A stretch of DNA of 64,000 nt from Isochrysis galbana (lineage: Eukaryota; Haptophyta; Isochrysidales; Isochrysidaceae): contig CM030944.1 in assembly GCA_018136815.1 (NCBI GenBank), positions 2,253,345-2,317,344 of the forward strand, in the 5' to 3' direction. This document shows, one piece after another, positions 31,310 to 42,528 of this stretch. The translations under genes were made by a program, and so were the position numbers. Below the pieces are notes generated by a model that saw only the letters and a program-made list of their open reading frames with translations, made no database searches and was not told the DNA's origin. The first letter of the stretch is position 1, and each line of letters starts with the position of its first letter.

Positions 31310-32842
31310 CTCGGCGGTCTCAGTGTTCAGAAGATTGTAGCAAGTGTGTGCGCACGTTTCTTGTACAGCTGTCTAATTTTATAATATATAATATATTCGT
31401 CGTGGTAGAAAAATATGTTTATGAATTTTGACAAAATGTGAATGGGTCGTGGTGCGACAAAGAGATGGGGCTAACACTCACACAAGACTCAAGACAGGAC
31501 TCCCTGCCACCGCAAGACCGCAAGCTAGCACAAGCACCCTGAACTAATTTTTCTTAGTTCAGCATCAGCATGGGGGCTAGAGGCTAGCAGAGGTGGGGAC
31601 GTAAAAAATCGACTTTTCACTTCTCACTTTTCAAGACTTTTCACAATTGCACCCAAACGTCGATGTGAATGCATGGAGGTCCAAGGGGAGGCCATGGGCC
31701 ATCCTCCTTGTTCCCTCCACACCACAAGACCACAAGCCATCATCGGCTCACCATGGAGGGTGAGCGAGGCGAGGGGGGAGATGAGGTCCGAGCGCTCCGC
31801 ATGCGCATGCACGCGAGAATGCGCCGGATGGCCGCGGGCAGGTGGGCAGGGCCCATAGGGACCCACCCACTCCCGTGCAGCAGCTCCATATCGCGGTGAT
31901 GCCCCCCAGGCACCACAGGCAATCACCGCGGCCTGTGCGACGACGAGCGCAAATAAATCGCCGCTCGCATCGCGCCCCCGCCGTACCCTGTACGCTCGCA
32001 TCGCGCCCTTGTATTCACAGGATAAAATTCTCACTACATTCACGCGCACGCACATTCACACAAACGCACGCGACGAAACTAATAGTAACAAAGTAAGAGC
32101 GTGCGGGGAATTTTATGTGCCGCAAGAATGCCCCGCGCGGACTCGAAACGGCCACGAGGGAGAAGTGAGAAGTGAGAAGCCTATAGAGCCTAGCTAGAGC
32201 CTAGAGCCTAGCTAGAGACCTCAGTCCTCAGTGTATAAAGTATAAACATACAGAGGTCGTTAGAATGAGCATCCACGATGTATGAGATGGATATATCCAT
32301 GATAGGAATTAGAGAAATGAATAAGGGGCACATCACTGTAAGAAACGCGGAGCTTCCGCGAAGGGCAATCGCCCGCGATGCCCCCCCCTCCCCCCCTACC
32401 GGGGGAATACAGGGGGGGGGGGGCTCGGGGCTCAAACGGGTTTCGAGTCTTAGCAGTGTTCGTACCCCATATAGAGCGGCCATGTGGCTTGGCATGTTAG
32501 TGCAAGGCGAGTGGCAATAGCAGCACTAACGCTCAATAAATAGTAAAAATACATTACTAGTATATCACTTGCCACAACCAAAACCATTGCTCCACTCCCG
32601 CCACATTCTCACTAAATGAGGTCACGCGGATTAACGGATATTCTGTACATCCCGTGATGTCGGCTCGCTTTCTCTGCCCTCTTGCCCCAAAACATGGAGG
32701 ATGATCCCAACTTCTAGCCGATGGGAAGGGCAGAAAATGGGGTGTGCATGGTGGATTCTCCGTTCCTCCGTGGAACAAGGTTAGGGGCAGGAATTCGTTG
32801 GGCTAATTGATATTAATCTGTACCTTCCTCCCGCCCTCGGTT
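31310..32842. other. No supported gene
   Basis: AT-rich patch (31375-31400), ordinary mixed DNA, and short tandem 'agcctagctagag' units at about 32176-32220. No coding evidence. A 100-N gap follows. Confidence 0.4.
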
Positions 32843-32942
32843 NNNNNNNNNNNNNNNNNNNNNNNNNNNNNNNNNNNNNNNNNNNNNNNNNNNNNNNNNN
32901 NNNNNNNNNNNNNNNNNNNNNNNNNNNNNNNNNNNNNNNNNN
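32843..32942. other. Assembly gap (100 N)
   Basis: A run of exactly 100 N, the usual placeholder for a gap of unknown length. The gene on its right is cut by it. Confidence 1.
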
Positions 32943-33919
32943 CATGGCGGTTGTGACTCTCAAGTCAAGTTTAGAGCGGCGCATCCCAGGGGAGCCGGTC
33001 CTCGGTGGGGATCCCGGGCTCAGCGTGCCTAGTTCGCGTGTGGAAAGTGCGCGGATGAGAGCTTTGATTCGCTGACGCGACGCAGCAACTTGCTGATCTA
33101 CTGTCTCCTCATCCTCGGTATCCCCCGCATCCAGCTCGCTTGGAGAGCGGGGCTTTCCATTGTGTTCATGCTCCGGCCGGTGTCGTCCACGCCGTTCATG
33201 CCACTGCGTACAAAAAGGCGTGTGTAGGTCATCAGATTTCATCAAGCTCAGTGTGGTCAGCCTCTCTTATGCTAAGGGTTTGCACAGTAAGACACACAGT
33301 GCTTGAGACCTCACTTTGTCCTCACTCAGCCAGTCTTCTAAATCACTACCACCGCTGGACCCATCACTTGCAATCTCAAACGCCTCGTCGTAAACCAGCC
33401 GTCGGTGCAGGCATGCAGGCATCACAACTTGATGTTGTCGGAGCACGGCAAGCTTCCTGTCAAGCCAGCGCCAATATGAAAGGGAGATCAGGGAGCAGTA
33501 TGGCGCAAGGAGTGGAGGCAGATTACGGTTAAGACGCACCGACACAGCGCTTCATGGTCGAGCAGGCGGTCGTGGAGAAAGACGACCGCATCGTCAAACG
33601 ACCTCAGACACTCCTGCAGCTCGGCTGCCTTATGGCGCCGGAGAGCCGCGAGGTCGGCGGAAATCGCGGGCTGGGCGGCCTCATCAGCGGCATCCCGAGC
33701 GAGCTGCCACATTGTACGGAATTCGGCCAGCACCGACGGCAGCAGAGTGCCGTCGTCCAGCCTTAGGACCTCCTCGGAGAGAGCGACCCCGTCGCGCATC
33801 AGCTCGCGCGTCGGCGCCAGTCCGTTGACCAAAACAAGGCGTGCAACAAAAATATACTCTAAAAGAGTAAAGACCTCAATAATGAAGATATATTCCTTGA
33901 TCATTATTATAATCCACAA
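32943..33919 (-). CDS. Unidentified multi-exon gene, partial at both ends
   Basis: Three exons can be joined in frame on the minus strand: up to 33540 (upstream limit uncertain, about 33870), 33456-33315, and 33203 to the gap at 32943. The introns are short (83 and 111 bp, GT-AG). Encoded landmarks: 'LMRDGVALSEEVLRLDDGTL', 'ALRRHKAAELQECLRSFDDA', then 'KLAVLRQHQVVMPACLHRRL' and an acidic 'SDLEDWLSEDK', then a basic/acidic low-complexity part with 'TEDEETVDQQVAASRQRIK'. The first exon looks helical. I recognise no family. Further exons may lie upstream (34380-34640 has minus-strand protein-like pieces such as 'MGDGTKWDLEEVVNRLLREN'). Confidence 0.5.
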
Positions 33920-33929
33920 TCTTTAAGAG

Positions 33930-34805
33930 TTCCCCCCCGCGGCATTCTTGGAGGGGTTGGCGCAGCAGTGAGTGCCACGTCGGCGGCCCACACGCCCCAT
34001 CGTCTGCTAAGCCCCGTCGTCGGGTGGCAGCAGCGTCAGACAGGCCCGCGCCGCGCCATGGCAGTCGCACTAGGTGCGCTCAAGACGGAGATGGGCTCTG
34101 CCCCCCACCATGGTGTGCCCATCACCGGTTGCCAAAGTCCCCCTCCTGCCTATGGCTTCCCTGTGGCGATGACGAGCATCCAGCATTGAAGAGATGTATC
34201 CGACCCTCGAATGCGGACACACACTGTATTCGTACTAGCTGAGTCACAGTCTCATTTCCCCAAGACGCCTCTGTCCATTATGTGTCCGTTTGCTGTGTGA
34301 TCCGCATTGGACCACCATTGCACGCAGGTCTTGCGGTAACTAACTGCATTGTCAAGGCAATAGTAGTTTGATCTCAATGTGCGCAAGGCGTCATCTCCCC
34401 AAACCGCAGACGCGTTTCGGATTCAGCATGCAAGCATTCTCCCGCAGTAATCGATTCACAACCTCTTCTAGGTCCCATTTAGTGCCATCGCCCATTTCCT
34501 TGTTGTGCATGACGACGGACTCTCGGACTCTTCAGATGAGCTTGAATCAGTCAGAGTCAACGTTTCCCGGGTCTGGCTCCACACGCCCATTTCCTGCAAA
34601 CATGGCTTCCTGTACATGAAACCCATCGATTCAAAAATTGCGGTTAGTTCGGCGAATTTTTCAGCACTTTATCGTACATGTGAACATACACATACACGTG
34701 CGGGTAGCGGGTTGTGCGTCATCTATCATCTTGCTGTGTGCTGTGTTCTTTATTGTAAAATTACTAGGAATAATGATAATAATATCTGAAGATTAGGTTT
34801 CCCTA
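33930..34805. other. Possible upstream exons, otherwise nothing
   Basis: On the minus strand between about 34400 and 34640, two short stretches read as protein ('QEAMFAGNGRVEPDPGN' and 'WDLEEVVNRLLRENACMLNP'), possibly exons of the neighbouring partial gene. I could not join them convincingly. Confidence 0.3.
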
Positions 34806-35054
34806 CCTCTCTTCTCTCTACCTCTACCGACATCGCCCGTATCTCCCATCTCTCCACCTCCTTCAAGGAGCTCCTTCCCTTCCCCCCTTCATGCTTCATT
34901 CCTCTTTTTCTCCGGTTTCCGGGGTCCGGCCCAGGTCCCAGGTGCACTACCATGGGCCAGGTTCAGAGTGCGGGTTCTGGGCAGGCATATTGAGTGTCTA
35001 GTTTGCATGACCATCGAGGTGTGCGTGGGTTTGTTGATTCTCGTGCTCGGGGGG

Positions 35055-35250
35055 CGGGAACTAAGTTTATACTTAGTTCGCCCATGGGACATGGGGGGGC
35101 ACGAGCCCCCCCCTCTCTCCACTCTCCACTCCTCCCCTGCCATGGGGCAGGAACCACTCACTCTCCTGGCACGCCTGATGGCTTGCCAGGAGCACGCAGA
35201 CCTACTAACTCACTCCTCTCCCCACAGGACCGCCTGACTCGCCCGCCCTG
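35055..35250 (-). repeat. Dispersed repeat D, copy 2 (inverted)
   Basis: Reverse-complement relative of 13190-13390, including the palindrome CTAAGTTTATACTTAG at 35061-35076, the CCCATGGG 7 nt away, the 'gggggggcacgagcccccccc' inverted repeat and the 'ctggcacgcctgatggcttgccag' stem. No gene to 35790. Confidence 0.75.
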
Positions 35251-35793
35251 GCCTGTCGTGGCCAGCCCATCCCTCTGACAGGACCCTCCTCCCCCTGGGC
35301 CCCCCTGATTAGGACCCCCCAGCCAGCTCCAGTCGACCCGCAGGGGCTCGGCCTGCCCCCTGAGCTGTGCTCCCAGGCCCCTGCAGGCCACCTGGGGACC
35401 TGAAGAGGGGCCGCAGGCGCGCGCCATGGCCCCCCGCCGCAGCCGCAGGGAAGAGAGGAGAAAAAGGGAGTAGGAGGAGGGAGGGGAGGGGGGAGCGGCA
35501 GCTCTCCCCTCCGGCAGAAACGTGTCTTCTCGCCCCGTTTGGGTAAGCAGAGAAGACGGGGGCGCCAGAGCCAGGAGGGAAGGGCCGCGGCTTGCCGCGG
35601 CCACTCGCTTCAGCGAGCAGAGATTAGTTAGCGCTTCTTTCGGGGCTCCTATCTCACGAGTAACACCCCCCCCCCCCTGCGTTGTTTTTACCCGAAAGGG
35701 GTTTTCCCCCAGCGTGGACTCGAGGAGAGGACGTGCTGGAGTGCGCGCCCGGGGGTGCCGTGGATGGCTATTTCTCCCTCGGGGGTCACGCAC

Positions 35794-36290
35794 TCAACCG
35801 AAGAACGGACCGCGTTCCAGATTGAAGTTCTCTCCGTCGTCGAGAGTCACGTGGAAATTGCGAGTGAAGCAATGTCCCAAGGCGGAAGTGTCCGTGTAGA
35901 CGTAGAAATGCCAAATCGGGCGTTTGCCCGATTCAACTTTCGTGATCCCTTCTATGGTGGTTTTGGCGCGTTGTTGGTTGTCCCTTAGTACGTGGAAACC
36001 TTCACGTTCCAGTGCGCTAGCTAGATGTCGAGTTGTCGTCTTATAGGCCTTTACCGGGTCAAAGATGCGAAATACGATATTGTAAGTTGCCACCTCTTTA
36101 TTTAAGGGAGGACCGGATGGCGCTAGACTTACGCGGGGCCGAGTCGGCTAAATCGCCGTAGGTGACCGCAAATTCATGTGAGACACCCGAGAGAGCTGCT
36201 TGAGCTTGAAGTTTGTCGCCGTAGGCGGCTTTGAACAACCCTCACCTTGATTACAACCTTTAGTTGACTAATGACTACGACTTCGGCAAA
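35794..36290 (-). CDS. Two small adjacent orphan ORFs without ATG
   Basis: Minus strand. An upstream frame (about 36240-36109) reads 'LFKAAYGDKLQAQAALSG' and ends 'KSSAIRSSLK' stop. Eight nt later a frame opening at a GTG (36093) runs 99 codons to 35794: 'ATYNIVFRIFDPVKAYKTTT', 'LEREGFHVLRDNQQRAKTTI', 'RPIWHFYVYTDTSALGHCF', ending 'NLERGPFFG'. The sequence looks like a genuine protein of lower GC than its surroundings. It may be a mobile-element or viral remnant, or an exon set whose splice sites I could not place. No family recognised. Confidence 0.4.
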
Positions 36291-36699
36291 AATGCTCTAT
36301 TCAAGCCTTGACTCGTGCTTGGGCTGACTATTCAAGGCTTGAATAACAATACTAAGACGTGGCCATTAAGTTGACTACAGGCAGCTACCACACACGCGCG
36401 CACACGCATATACGCACGTACGTACAAGTCGAGCCACAACCACAACCACAGCAGACGGCAAGACACAGCGCCGCGGTCAGGCCTCTCGAGCCCAAGCGGA
36501 GGGCGAGGCGCGCGCGCCGCTGCGCTGCCTGACGCTATCGCACGGCGGCGTGGGGCGTGGGGGCATCTCCGAGTGGCTGAGGGACGGACCTCGTCAGCCA
36601 TGATCAACCAAGCGACCTGGTCGCTGGTCGTCTGCCAGCAGAACGACATTGACAACAAGATCGAGGATGAAGACAGTCGAGAAAAAGACGAAAAAGATG

Positions 36700-37186
36700 A
36701 AGAGTTAGCCGCATCGGTTCCCCCGCGGGCCGCGGGGGACGCCGTGCGTGCGCATGCCAACTTTTTTCTCTGCCGATGAGTTGCAATCCCACGTGCACGA
36801 CATGCGCTAATTTTTTTCTCCATGAGTGGACAAGAAAGAAGAAATGTATCTACGCCTTTCGAGGGTCCAACCCTAAACCGACCAATGCCTGGGTCATTCA
36901 AGAGTTCAATACACGGAAATTAATCAGATTGACTGAAGTACTAGAGATGGAGGAAGAGTCGGGACAACCACGGCCAGATACTGAGTTGTATGATGATGTT
37001 TGAAATGGCGAGCGATGGTTGGGACATTGAACAGCTACCACGGTATCGCACCAATACAATTTTTCGCTCGATAATATTAAAAGAAACTATGCGCACGCGC
37101 CTCGCGCCTCCAAATCCATACTAACATAACATTTTAGAAGAGAAAACAAAATATCACCTGGCCCTCTTTTGACGGAACGCGACTTT
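36700..37186 (-). repeat. Copy of the LINE-inserted TIR element, one end present
   Basis: The end at 37157-37186 (inverse: AAGTCGCGTTCCGTCAAAAG, then agggccagg) matches the left end of the 17997 element. Inside, 'gtgcacg.gggattgcaactcat' and 'gcgtgcgcatgccaactttt' match internal phrases of that element and the 55.7-kb copy. The opposite end is not found, so the copy is truncated toward about 36330-36700. Confidence 0.6.
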
Positions 37187-37258
37187 CATCAACGTAGAAA
37201 ATCCAAGGACCTTTACATACATCCTTTATCCATCCCATCTGGGGTGGCATCCAGGCCT

Positions 37259-37997
37259 TCAAGCTTGGAAAGAAGGTAGTTCATATGTTGCAACATCTTC
37301 GCTTTTGATGTCCTTCTTGTCTTCAGCTAGCTGTGCTAGCTCAATGAAGAAGGGGGTGTCATCCGGTTCCTCCTCCTCATCATGAGGGGAGGGGGCAAAT
37401 TGTGTGTTGTTGGTTTGTTTGAGTCTGCAACAGTTCCGATTACGGATCCGCTCACGCTTGCGCGAGGGCGGCGGAGGCTGTCGTTGGGTGAGTTGAGGTG
37501 GGGCTTTCCGTGTTTCTTGTGGGTGTTTTCCTTTGGGGCCAGCCGCCTCAGCGTACGACTTTTGGGTGTTGTTCGTTGTTCTTGGAGGGGTTGGTTGTTG
37601 GTTGCCGTAAAGGCGCCCCAGCCCCAGGATACAGGATTGTTTGTTGAGTGAAGTGCCCGCCCACAAGTGGTGCACTGCTGGTAGGAGTTGCCTCCATGGG
37701 GGCGGCAGCAGGGCTGCCACCCACCATGGGGAGTCCTTGTTGGGGTGGCAGGCCGGTGGAGACAGGCGGCAGAGCCAGGGGCTGGCCCTGTTGGTCTGCA
37801 GGGAACAGGACTCTCGCCTGCTCCTTGCTTCTTTTGCGCCTGGTGGGGAGGCGAGGGTGGGAGGATCGCATGTCGACGTCGCTGTCTGTCCGGGGGGCGG
37901 CCAGCGAGCGCTTCGGCTCCGGCGGCTTGGGGCGGCCCCTGTGGGGCGGCGTGACGGCGGGGGGCTGGGAGGCAGGAGCGATCGGCGCGCGCTCCAT
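37259..37997 (-). pseudogene. MERA-family ORF1-like gene, frameshifted
   Basis: Starts MERAPIAPASQPPAVTPPHR behind a palindrome (AACTATAACAATAGTT at 38006-38021). It is proline-rich with 'KPPEPKRSLAAPRTDSDVDM' and 'RKRSKEQARVL'. After a frame change near 37600 it reads 'TTNNTQKSYAEAAGPKGKH', then a basic 'PSRKRERIRNRN' stretch and an acidic end 'EEEEPDDTPFFIELAQLAED', stop at 37259. The '..SYAEAA..' box, basic middle and acidic tail resemble ORF1/gag-like proteins of LINEs. The TIR-element end at 37186 follows directly. Confidence 0.5.
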
Positions 37998-38021
37998 CGT
38001 TCGCGAACTATAACAATAGTT

Positions 38022-38742
38022 TTTTCGATATGAGCGTCTAGTAGCTAGCTAGTGCCGAATGTGATGTGCTAGCAGGAGTTAACCCCCAATCTTTACAGCT
38101 GTTATGTTTCAAGTTCAATGCATGCTAGATTCACTACAGCACCTCTAAAATCCTCTGCGTCTCCTGTCTTCCCACGCCGTTGACGACCTTGCTTGCCACA
38201 CACACACGCACACCAGCAATAGCAAGCAGTTTGACACGCCGTTCGTCCTCTTCCTCATAACCTCGGCAGCTATCCACCCTCATATAGCGGCACGGCGGTG
38301 CGATTCAGAGCTTGCCGCCCCCATGAGGATAGCGGGTAGAAAGAGGGCTGGCAACGAGATCGGGCGCAATACAGATGTATGCAACGACGTGCATACCTCA
38401 ATTGCGCCATCGAACGGCCTTGCAGCATTGAGCAATCGTCCGTGATTGAGTGACACCCTCAACATTGACGTTCACCGGCCGAGCTCCAGGCCTCCTCCTA
38501 CAAGCAAGTGCCAAGTCGAGAGTGTGAACGTCCCGCTCAGGAATCAACTCACCATCGCCGGCAACGTCTGATTCATAGGTGCCGTCCAGGTAGCCGTCAT
38601 TCCACTGGTAGCCGCACTAGATTCCATGCCACACCAGCTATCACAAACAATTGGCCACTCAAGGGGTGAAACAAAGCGAGAGCGCTGCCTATTTAGGCGA
38701 ATGTTGGTGCGCCATCCATGGTCCCTCGCCATCACTCAGGTC
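38022..38742. other. No supported gene
   Basis: Mixed sequence with a (CA)n patch near 38200. Its right part may include the 3' UTR of the glycosyltransferase gene. Confidence 0.35.
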
Positions 38743-40545
38743 CTAAGCTGGAAGTTGCACTTTGCCCTCTTGGATTTGTTGCAACAACTCTGGAGTAACC
38801 TCGCCCATATCCTCAACGCTTGTTGACCCGTCTGCATTTGCACGTACATACTGTAAGTTCTGCATACCCTTAGATGATTCCACCGAGCCTTTCGCAGGAA
38901 TAGCCCCGGGCAGCCTGATCTCATTTGGCACGCTTCCAACGCTCCACACGTCAGCAAGCTTGCGCATCATCTGTGAGATACGCTCGCGGAGCTCTGGCAA
39001 CGCAGATGCTAGCTCATAGGCCCGCGCCAAGGTCACCGACGCCTCGCGAGTACGCCCCTCCGAGAAGAGGGCGTCACCAATGATATAGCCGACCTCTGCG
39101 TCCGGCATCTCGAGAGCTCCAGCCATCGAAAGTCGTCGGGCAGCGATGCGCGCAAAATGCGACGAGCCACTGTGCAATGCCGTGCGGATCTCCGTGAGCG
39201 CCTCTTCAGCTTGGTGCGACGCATTCAAGGCGATGCCCAGATTGTAGTGGGCGCCGGCCTCCGGCGCCATGCGACGGATCCGGTCGTCGGTCTGTGGATG
39301 GAGCTCAAGCACGCGCCGGAAGCTGGCCGCCGCCTCCTTGTGTTTTCCGAGATTGAGCTCGGTGACGCCAAGGTTGTTGTGGAAAAGAATTGCAGTTGGC
39401 TCCATTGCCACTGCCTTCTTGAAGTGCTCTCGAGCCTCATCGTATCGCTTCGATTCGAGTTCGATGTTGCCCAGCTCATAGTGCGGCCAAGCGTAAGTGG
39501 GTGCAAGGCGCGCCGCCTTCTCGTACGACTTCCGGGCTTTGCTTATGTCGCGCGCCTCCGCGTCGGTCATGTACTTCTCCTTCTTGCCCCACTCCTCGCT
39601 GACTAGAGCGCGGAGCATCGTGTCTCCGCCCTCATCATCCCGGAGGGATGCGTCCAGACCATCCACCAACAGCCGATCCAGACCTGTGTCAATTCTGGAG
39701 AGTCCCCAACGCACAGTGAAAGCCGAAGCTGCTGGCCACTTCCTCGACTTGATATCCGACACCAATTGACGTAGCTCATCAATATATTCGAGGGAGCTTG
39801 TAAAATTGACAATGGGCCTCAGAGCGCTGTGTGCGGGAAAGAAGTCCGGGCTGGTCAGGGTTCGGTAGCACCCGCAGTCCTCGTTATTTCGAGATTGGCA
39901 ACGCCTCAACTCCTTCTGTATGAGCTGTCCGTTTGTGGGTGCATACGCCTCACCGTCAGGGCGCACGGCTTCGAGGATCCGGCGGAGCAACGGATGTCCG
40001 GGTTCGGCCACACTCATGAGTGACGTCGAGATGACGTGGTGCGAGAGGCTGTTGCCCCGCGCATCGGTCACTTCCCACTTTTCCACAGGCTCCTCAAATA
40101 GTTGAAGCACTGCCCCTTCAGGTAGCGTGGCGAACTCCTGGAAGGATTCCATGTCCACATCAGCAAAGACGCCGCCATGCGCATGGAGCACCAGATAGAC
40201 AGCGACCTCCTCTCGCTGTAGGTTTGTTGGTAGCGCCTTGAAGGTATCTGCGAGCCAGGGATAGCTCTGCTCGAGCAGCTGGTTGATGGACTGCTCGTCC
40301 CACACGCGGCGGCTCCACTGAGGGTTGTGCTTGAGCCACGAGGAAGAGAGCTTGGTGAGGTGGGCAGGCAGAGAGCTCTCTCCACGCCAGGCGATCTGGT
40401 GGAGTGTCTGGGGGCGCGAGGTGGTTGGCACGTCGTCGGCGCACTCGGGCTGTCGCTGGATGTATAGTACGCCGCGGTGCGCCTGCGCCGCGGCTAGCAC
40501 GGGCAGGGAGAGGCCCAACGCGACAGAGAGCGCGGCGGGCGCCAT
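38743..40545 (-). CDS. GT32-like glycosyltransferase fused to TPR repeats
   Basis: 600 residues, intronless, ATG at 40545. Residues 1-21 (MAPAALSVALGLSLPVLAAA) are a cleavable-type signal peptide. Residues 45-200 form a 'DXD sugar-binding' (GT32/OCH1-like) domain: 'QTLHQIAWRGESSLPAHL', 'SWLKHNPQWSRRVWDEQSIN', and 'VYLVLHAHGGVFADVDMES' with the DVD motif at 129-131 that binds Mn2+/nucleotide sugar. Residues about 336-480 are TPRs, for example 'YAWPHYELGNIELESKRYDE' and 'FHNNLGVTELNLGKHKEAA'. The protein probably acts in the ER/Golgi lumen on glycans, with the TPR part binding partners or substrate. Donor and acceptor cannot be inferred. Confidence 0.85.
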   Translation of the reverse strand: MAPAALSVALGLSLPVLAAAQAHRGVLYIQRQPECADDVPTTSRPQTLHQIAWRGESSLPAHLTKLSSSWLKHNPQWSRRVWDEQSINQLLEQSYPWLADTFKALPTNLQREEVAVYLVLHAHGGVFADVDMESFQEFATLPEGAVLQLFEEPVEKWEVTDARGNSLSHHVISTSLMSVAEPGHPLLRRILEAVRPDGEAYAPTNGQLIQKELRRCQSRNNEDCGCYRTLTSPDFFPAHSALRPIVNFTSSLEYIDELRQLVSDIKSRKWPAASAFTVRWGLSRIDTGLDRLLVDGLDASLRDDEGGDTMLRALVSEEWGKKEKYMTDAEARDISKARKSYEKAARLAPTYAWPHYELGNIELESKRYDEAREHFKKAVAMEPTAILFHNNLGVTELNLGKHKEAAASFRRVLELHPQTDDRIRRMAPEAGAHYNLGIALNASHQAEEALTEIRTALHSGSSHFARIAARRLSMAGALEMPDAEVGYIIGDALFSEGRTREASVTLARAYELASALPELRERISQMMRKLADVWSVGSVPNEIRLPGAIPAKGSVESSKGMQNLQYVRANADGSTSVEDMGEVTPELLQQIQEGKVQLPA

Positions 40546-40559
40546 GCGAGGATGCTTAG

Positions 40560-40960
40560 AAGGGACAAGAGGGGGGCCTAAGGGGGGGAGGGCCGGGGGA
40601 GAAGAAGGGCAGTGTCAAACCACGAGCGAGAAAGAAAGAAGATGTGGAGTGAGGAGAATCAGAAGGACAAGAGGGGGGGGGGAGAAGGAGGGAATAGACC
40701 GAGGTAGAGAGAGAGAGAGGGAGAAAACAGGAGAGAGATCGAGGCGGAGGAGGGTAGGGAAGAGAGGGCGAAAGGAGAGAGAGATGATAGGAATGGGGGG
40801 CAGGAGATAGGCAAAATGAGGCCTTTTCGCGCGGCGAGGGCGCAGAGCTGGCGACTCCCCCCCCCCCCCCCCCCCCCCCCCCCTCGCCCCCCCGCCAGGG
40901 CCTTCCCCCGCCCCCGCCCGCCCGCCCGCCCGTCGCATATTGTACCCCACAGCCACAAAA
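40560..40960 (-). repeat. CT-rich leader and poly-C tract
   Basis: Coding-strand pyrimidine tract (GA-rich on plus) upstream of the glycosyltransferase start to about 40800, then a plus-strand poly-C run at 40857-40883 and a (CCCG)n patch. From 40960 to 41738 no gene is visible; 41440-41480 resembles 47593-47640 ('gag.attagt.c..ctact' .. 'caccaacacgac'). Confidence 0.5.
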
Positions 40961-41738
40961 AAAGCAAGGACGGCACGGCGGGCACACGTTCACGTCTGGC
41001 TGCCCGGTCTAGCATTAAATTCGTGTAGAGCTCTAGAGTAGAGTACAGTACAAATCTTTGGTAGCTGTAGAAGCTGCCGCTTCGTGTGCGTCTGACAAAC
41101 AGGCAAGCAGGATAGAAGGATAGAAGGAACGAAACGAGAACCTGAATCCTAGGTCGCTAGGGACAAACCCTACCAACCTAGATGTGCCTGAGCTTCACTG
41201 TCGTATTCCATACGATGACAGACTTTTACCTATAACCTGTGGGTTATTTTAAGCCTTAAGGTCTCGTCGATTGGTGTTCCGCCTCTTCTCTTACTTTCTC
41301 TCGATGTCATCAAATGTTCCATGACCGTCTTTCGTCTTCTCTCGTCCATCGGTCGTAGCTCCCCAGCGAGGTCTGCCCTCGTTGTGCCGACCCCTCTGTC
41401 GCATGTCACAGTGTGAGATTTTGGTACCAATAAAACAACTGAGCGTTAGTACCACTACTCTCACTAGCCCGGCACCAACACGACAGCCCACAGCGCACCT
41501 GCCCGTACACCTTGGCGCGTGCTGTTGACACAGATACATATTCCTATGCACCCCTCCAAATCTCCCCCCTCGCAAGCCCCCGGCTCTCATTCTAACTCCC
41601 CACAAGTTAAAATGAGGGAAAACCCATTGAGGCGGACCGGTCGACGCCGGCCGACTCTCCGGGAAAAAGCACCGGGGGGGGGGGGGAGGAACCTCTCGTC
41701 GTGAAGAGGAACGGCCCTTACAGCTCTCGCCGCGAGCG

Positions 41739-42463
41739 TGTCGCATTCGCGATGTCTCAGAGGCAAAAAGAAATAACAGTAAAAGAAAAACAGTAAACAG
41801 TAAAAAGAACAGAGGAAGAAAGAAGAAGAAAAGTGAAAAAGAAGAGAAAAAAACCCAGAGTATATAGGGCGGTTCTCAGCCCTTCCCATCGGCCCTATGG
41901 CTACGTAAACTCTCACGTGGCATAGTGGTTCAACCCACCGCCTCCACCAACCTTTTGCTCTGGGTCGCGAGTTCGAGTCCGGACGGAGCGCTCTGCAGTT
42001 CGAGCCCCGCTCCTTCTCCTCTCCGCTCTTCTTCTACAGTTAAATTCCACGCTCTTCTTCTACCGTTAGAAATCCTGCCTCTTCCTACCGTTAAAATTCT
42101 GCACTCCGTCTACCGTTAAAATCCTGCCTCCGTCGCCTTGCCAAGACATTTCCTCTGCCTTCCTGCCGACTTCCTTGCCAGTTCCTTCCGCCCCGGTTTC
42201 CCGCTTGTCTCGAAAAACGGTTTCACCGCATTACGACCAAGCTTAGTGGGGAAACTCCTCGTCCAATTCCGTTACCCGAAAATCTCGTTCATCTCGTCGG
42301 GCCATCAAGGCCATCTCGTTCATCTCGTCGGGCCCCAGGGCCATCTCGTTCATCTCGTCGGGCCATCAAGGCCATCTCGTTCATCTCGTCGTCGGGCCAT
42401 CAGGCCATCTCGTTACATCTCGTTCATCTCGTTACAATCCAAGCTGCGGCTTTGATTTCCACA
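41739..42463 (+). repeat. 725-bp SINE-like unit, tandem copy 1
   Basis: Apparently identical to 42529-43253 (constant offset of 790 nt; no difference found by reading). Order within the unit: 'tgtcgcattcgcgatgtctc', an A-rich/GA stretch, a TATATA-containing segment, an A-box-like 'TGGCATAGTGGTT' (about 41918) and a B-box-like 'GAGTTCGAGTCC' (about 41968). Then come 'ctaccgttaaaat'-type short tandem repeats, and a 31-nt minisatellite 'ATCTCGTTCATCTCGTCGGG'+'CCATCAAGGCC' repeated about four times (42272-42430). The Pol III-like boxes suggest a tRNA-derived SINE at its core. Confidence 0.8.
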
Positions 42464-42528
42464 ATTTAGAGACATAAGGATTCCGCTTGCAGAAGGCTCG
42501 CGAGGACGCTCGTGATTAAGTCGGGGGG

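Noticed and set aside
40325-40810. Plus-strand ORF upstream of the glycosyltransferase
   Set aside because: Arg/Glu/Gly translation of the GA-rich strand of a leader tract.
41917-41995. A tRNA gene in the 'TGGCATAGTGGTT...GAGTTCGAGTCC' segment
   Set aside because: Box spacing fits Pol III, but the T-stem and acceptor stem do not pair; it is better explained as a tRNA-derived SINE head, repeated three times.
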